Source of the DNA: Erythroxylum novogranatense
Taxonomy: Eukaryota > Streptophyta > Magnoliopsida > Malpighiales > Erythroxylaceae
Direction: 5' to 3'
DNA length: 64,000 nucleotides
Assembly (NCBI GenBank): GCA_029891385.1
Contig: CM057232.1
Span: 61,503,824-61,567,823 of the forward strand
The notes beneath the pieces are model-generated. The model was not told the DNA's origin. It saw only the letters and a program-made list of their open reading frames with translations, and made no database searches. The position numbers and the translations under genes are program-made. How positions within the stretch are numbered: position 1 is the stretch's first letter; each line of letters opens with the position of its first letter. Of this stretch, positions 59,701 through 64,000 are shown one piece after another.

Positions 59701-60679
59701 AACAAAACTTCATACCCATCCACCCTAAACACAATTCCCATGCAATTAAGTTCACATAACATCACAAATAATGCATTTAACTAACAATGTATGATATAAA
59801 ACACAATTCTTACCTAATTAAGCTTCCAAATCTTCCAATCTTCCAAAGTTATCACAAACTCTCAAACTTCCTACCTTACACGATCATCATCTTGAGAGGG
59901 GGGGGGGGGGAGGTAAAACCAAAGCTTAGGTTTGTTTTTGTGAACAAAAGAAGAGAAAGCAATTAAGATAAAAGAGACTTTTGTGTGTGTGGAGCTTGGT
60001 AACAAATCACATAAGGAAAAAGACCAACGAAGAAGGAGGAAAAGAGTGAGGCTATGTATATGAGAAAGAAAACAACATAATTTGGTCTTCTTATATGAAA
60101 GCATCGTGAAAGATAAGCTAAAAGAGGAAAAGCTTTTTAATTAACCAAAGGTGGCATGGTTAGGCAAGTGATAAGTGTCACTTGCCACTTGTCTTATTTT
60201 AAAGCCCTCACTTGGTTTCTTACCAATTAAAAATCAAGTTCTACTCCAATTTTTTCCAAAATTCCAATGGTTCAAATTAATAAATCCTACAATCATTTAT
60301 CTAAATTTCCACTACCATACAGTAATTTCTCCTACCGGTGAACCATTATTCTGCCACTTGGCAATTTTTCTAGTCCAAAAATTAACCCGAAATTTCAGAA
60401 AAATAATTTCTAAAATTGTCCAAAAATTCAAAACTCACAATGACCCTCTCCAACATAATTTTTCATACACACAAGTCACATTTATTCATAATCACATTTC
60501 TTAACACTTATACCAGGAAATGTCATGAATGCATGTACAGTCATTTTTTATGTGCAAAATTTACTATTCACATGTATGCGAATGCTAGATTATGCATGAA
60601 CATGTAAAGGCATTTCTAAATGCCCATTGACCACTCAAAATTACTATTCTACCCTTTCCACTAGTAATGGAATGTTACA
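56779..60679 (-). repeat. Second Tekay/Del-like gypsy LTR, about 3.9 kb
   Basis: The plus strand starts TATAGCACCCC (degenerate TG) and ends GGAATGTTACA, parallel to the LTR at 52833. Shares phrases with it and with the LTR at 9138, such as agaaatctaacactttaaaaatcagg compared with the 9640 region. Contains a GC-rich cassette (58310-58450) and a poly-G run (about 59897-59909). No PBS was found at its left edge and no matching target duplication, so it is degraded or solo. Confidence 0.7.
58310..58450. repeat. GC-rich cassette within the LTR
   Basis: A segment of strongly raised GC in AT-rich surroundings, with repeated GGCTCGC/GAGCCGGC motifs and their inverted copies, able to form hairpins. 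It occupies the position where the LTR at 9138 has a different GC-rich cassette (9745-9910). Confidence 0.7.
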
Positions 60680-62100
60680 CTTTTCATTTAAATGTAAGGG
60701 TGAACAACCCCTTACTGTCATACCGCGCCTCATAGAGTACTTTAATGATGTCACTATGATAACAATTGTTATACCCGTAATCAGTTAGAACTATGCATCA
60801 ATCTCATATTCCTATGAAGTCCAAAATGTAAGCTTTAAGCATATTGCCAATAGTTAAAACTGTTGGTAGTTCAAACATTCAACCACTTGTTTCTACATCC
60901 TTAGTAGCTAAAATACAATCATAGCGTATTCCTACTAGGATGTCTAGCTTAGGTTGCTACTTAGGCTTCTTTAACACTTTCTTTGCTCAGTCATCTTTAT
61001 CGGGTACACATACTTTTTTGATTCAGTCACCAAATAGCATTTTCTAGTTCAACCTAAATTTTGGATTCATTTTTGGTTCCTCAATAAGATCCACAATTTC
61101 CAAATTCTTAATTTGGGCTTTGCTAATATTTTCCATGTGAAACTGATCTTAGATTCAATAGCCAAGAGTACTTTGATTTGTCCAAATTCATCTTAAAATT
61201 CTATACTTTTCCTTGCACTTGCTTTTGTAACCTCAGTACCTGAATTTGTGTTACATAGCTATTGATTTTTTTTCCATTCCATGTATCAAATTACAACACT
61301 AGCTTTACTAGGAAGGTACTTATTTTCTTAATGAAAATCTTTCAGTAACTCAATTCATTGTCTATTCAATGTGTCAGATTACACAAGTATGTCACTCATT
61401 TGTACATTCCTTTCAAACTTAATAATTTCCTCAAAGTTACATAATTTGTGCATTCCAGAAATGACTCTGCACATCTAATGTCTCTAAAACCTCAAAGCAA
61501 TTACTATCATAGCACTTCTAAGCCATGTATCAAAATCAACTCATAAGACCTTAATTGTCTCATGCATACCAAAAACCACTTTATACCATTACAACAGATT
61601 GTATCTTAATCTCTTATGTGAAACTTCATTATATAATGCTTAATCTTCAAATCCAAATGACATAATTAACATTGAGTCTATAGTTCCTCAAAATTCCTCT
61701 TACATTTATCATTCATACGATTTACACACCTTTCTTTAAATGTTCAAAAGTATTCTTCTTAACTGTTCGAATACATTCAAGATCTCATCCATGATCCTCA
61801 TTACTAACTGATTTGATGTCACTTGGGTCACTTAGATTTTCAACTTCAAAAAAATGTTGGGGCGTTGATAACTCCAACAGATTTAATCCCAAGTTTCCTT
61901 GTACCTAAAATTTATTCTTGCAATTCCTTAAATGGCAAATTCCTCAATGAAGGGGATATATATATATGTATATAAATTTTTGTCCATGTCAATTTCAGTT
62001 TCCCACTCGAATTATTTTCTCTAATGATTTTCTCTTTTCATTCGATTTCCTTTAATTCATATCGAATTATTCAAAAGTCTATTCATTCATACTTGTTCCT
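60680..62100. other. AT-rich region without supported genes
   Basis: Only short broken frames. Possibly degraded gypsy interior on the minus strand, but no motif could be read. A (TA)n-like stretch lies at about 61958-61975. Confidence 0.4.
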
Positions 62101-62880
62101 CCATGGTGGTGTTCTGCAAGTTCACGGGTCTCAAGTAGTACAGTATAATATCGTCCCATAGGGAGTAATTGTGTAAGACCAGGCTTGGATCACTAAATTA
62201 ATTGGACTAAGCGATTGGGTAGGATTGGGAAATTAAATAAGAAAATTAACTAGCAAAAATAACAAAATCAAGCTAAAGAAAATTTGCGAATATTTCTAAG
62301 CGTTAATTCAGAGGAAATGTAGTAAGCTTCAAGGATGGTTCCACTTTTAGCGCTTTTTATGGACTATACCCGGATCAATTTATGAGGCAAATTTTGGTTG
62401 ATAGAAATTTGATCCTAAAGTTTCTTAGATCCTTTTTCAAGGTATCAAAGGAGTATTACGTAATAATCCTAGTCTACTATCGTAGCCTAGCAATCAAGCA
62501 TAACCCATTAAAATCTTTGCTCGCCTGGTTTTCTCTTATAAATTTAGTCCATGTCTAAATATAAAATTTATAAGTTCATTGTTTTGGAGTTCCGTTATTA
62601 ATTTTCACCTGTCGGTTCTTCAATTAACAAGTAGCATCAAGTAATGGTTTGTCAAACTCAATACCAGCAAAATTAATATCAAAACAGGGAAATCAAAACC
62701 CAAAATCCATACAAATAAATCAACCGAAATGCAATCCACAAAAATTAGCTAAAAGCTTACCCCAACCTTGAAGCTTTGAGGAAACTACTCAAACATGATA
62801 GGATAAAAACCACATAAATCAAGATCGGCAAGCAACATTAGAACAAATCAAATAATAAAATAGAGAAGGAATAATCCCTT
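62101..62880. repeat. Repeat-like sequence of unassigned family
   Basis: The segment starting near 62115 (ctgcaagttcacgggtctca, then agtagtacagtataatatcg) has the character of a dispersed plant retroelement untranslated region, but I could not place it in a family. No ORFs. Confidence 0.35.
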
Positions 62881-64000
62881 TTCTACATCACCCTTTATTT
62901 CTGCTCACTATGTACGTTGCTGCGCCTCTGTTTGGTCTGCCTCCTGCGTGCTTGCGTCTCCTTGTTTGGTCTCTGTAGTTCCTCTAACTGGTGGGTTCTT
63001 GACGTCGTCGTTTTGATGGTCACTACCTCAAGCTCCTTGGCTGGTCTTTCTTCCACTTGCCACAACTCCAACAGCTACTCCTTTCTTGCGTTATTTTTCC
63101 TTGTGTTTTTGTGGCTGTAGAGTTGTATTTTCTAGTGGGGTAATGTTGGTAGCAAAGTGAGTAAAATGGAGTAACGATGAGAGCTCTCTATGATGGTGGT
63201 CTTGTTTGTCCTCCTATAAAAATAATCTAACTCTCATAAGCCCCTCTGTTGTCGCCTCCACTGCTCTCTTATCTCGCTCCTCTCAATTTGCTCTCATTCT
63301 CTTTGCTCCTTATTTTTCCTTCACGCCCAGCCCTCCTTGGTGTCTTCTTCAGACCACGTTATTTTTTTTCTCCAGATTACCCCCTTATTTTCTGTTCATG
63401 CACACACCAGCTGCTAACTTTCTCCTCCAGTTCACACTCACTTTAGCTCACATTTTTCCTCTTTTCATTTTTCAGTTCACGCACCTTCAGCAGCTCACTC
63501 ACAACCTACGTTATTTTCCTTCAAACCACACACCTCAGCAGCTCACTTTATTTCCTCTCTTTTTTTATTTTTCAATTCACGCACAGTCTTTCTTTTCAGC
63601 CCTCCAGTCCACGCTCTCCCTCACTGCTCAACAGTTCACGCTACTCTCTCCTTTTCACTCCTCTCACCAAGTCACTTCCTCTCACACACGCACAACTCTC
63701 CCTAGTTAACGCTCAACCCCTCAGCAACTCCTCCAGTCCACGTTATTTTTCTCCTTTTATTTCCTTCAGCCCACACACACCCCTCTTTTGTCTACTTCAC
63801 TGGTTTTATTTTTCTGCTTCCCCTCCTGCAGTTCACGCCACTCTCCCTCTGCTCATCTCTTGTATATAACGCCCTTCACTCTCCGCTCCTCTAACACTTT
63901 ACTTCACACTCCTTCCACCCTGGTAATGCACACCCATCTTAGTTCATGCACAGCCCATGCACACACCCACTCTGATGTAACGCCCTTCACTCCCAAGTGT
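62881..64000. repeat. Pyrimidine-rich, degenerate repetitive tract at the window end
   Basis: From about 63230 to the end the plus strand is C/T-rich, with dozens of variants of CAGTTCACGC, CAGCTCACTC and CAGTCCACG. The phrase taacgcccttcactc occurs twice (about 63878 and 63977), the second preceded by tg, which could be the start of an LTR continuing beyond the window. The long frames here follow from the lack of stops in CT-rich sequence. Confidence 0.55.

Noticed and set aside
63206..63709. 167-codon plus-strand open frame
   Set aside because: It lies entirely in CT-rich low-complexity sequence, which rarely contains stops. The translation is Phe/Leu/Ser/Thr-rich with no domain, and overlapping frames are equally open.

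Overview
The window is AT-rich nuclear DNA of a flowering plant, probably a eudicot. The evidence is one 21-exon host gene with plant-type GT-AG introns and a protein close to Arabidopsis TRS130, set among several nested generations of plant LTR retrotransposons, a tRNA-derived SINE, a hAT MITE, a decayed CACTA transposase and a decayed endogenous pararetrovirus. No prokaryotic feature, CRISPR array, rRNA or tRNA gene was seen. The species was not identified.

Left part (1-14450). A Ty1/copia element on the minus strand runs off the left edge: gag-PR-IN remnant, a long repeat-rich leader, an initiator-Met PBS and a complete 1.84-kb 5' LTR (3661-5497). It abuts a truncated Ty3/gypsy element, also minus (gag, PR, RT and RNase H, PBS, 3.17-kb 5' LTR at 9138-12307). 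The gypsy reading frame stops at about 5605, where an array of the palindrome AAGTCGACTT begins. The same array occurs in the copia leader. A fragment resembling a SIRE-type copia LTR and an AT-rich stretch follow.

14450-21150. A heavily broken endogenous member of Caulimoviridae on the plus strand, with a decayed Met PBS, then movement protein, coat protein with zinc knuckle, protease, RT and RNase H in that order. A 411-bp hAT-type MITE with an 8-bp target duplication interrupts it.

22579-33701. The only intact host gene, on the minus strand: the TRAPPII subunit TRS130 (TRAPPC10-like). The 21 exons sum to 3777 bp (1258 codons plus stop) with every junction in phase. Its introns carry a SINE with a perfect 15-bp target duplication, a 0.5-kb tandem duplication and an 85-bp duplication that copies part of exon 7.

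34000-44600. Pseudogene scraps (a 38-residue repeat ORF and a receptor-like-kinase C terminus), then a plus-strand chromovirus with integrase and chromodomain. Its 3' LTR contains a 23-bp tandem repeat carrying W-box cores and a 200-bp tandem repeat. A minus-strand CACTA (TNP2-type) transposase pseudogene follows.

44631-52799. A complete non-autonomous Athila-like gypsy element with a perfect 5-bp target duplication (cctac) and an Asp-type PBS. Its 3' LTR is split by a 2.1-kb solo LTR that has its own 5-bp duplication (ttatt). Its interior holds an inverted pair of SINE copies.

52833-64000. Two related 3.5-3.9-kb gypsy LTRs, both minus; one contains a 99-bp minisatellite with TGACGTCA cores and the other a GC-rich cassette. 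The last 3.3 kb is repeat-like and pyrimidine-rich with no supported gene.

The notable signals are regulatory-looking tandem arrays inside retroelements and a possible splicing change in the host gene. I did not find a convincing new multi-gene system.
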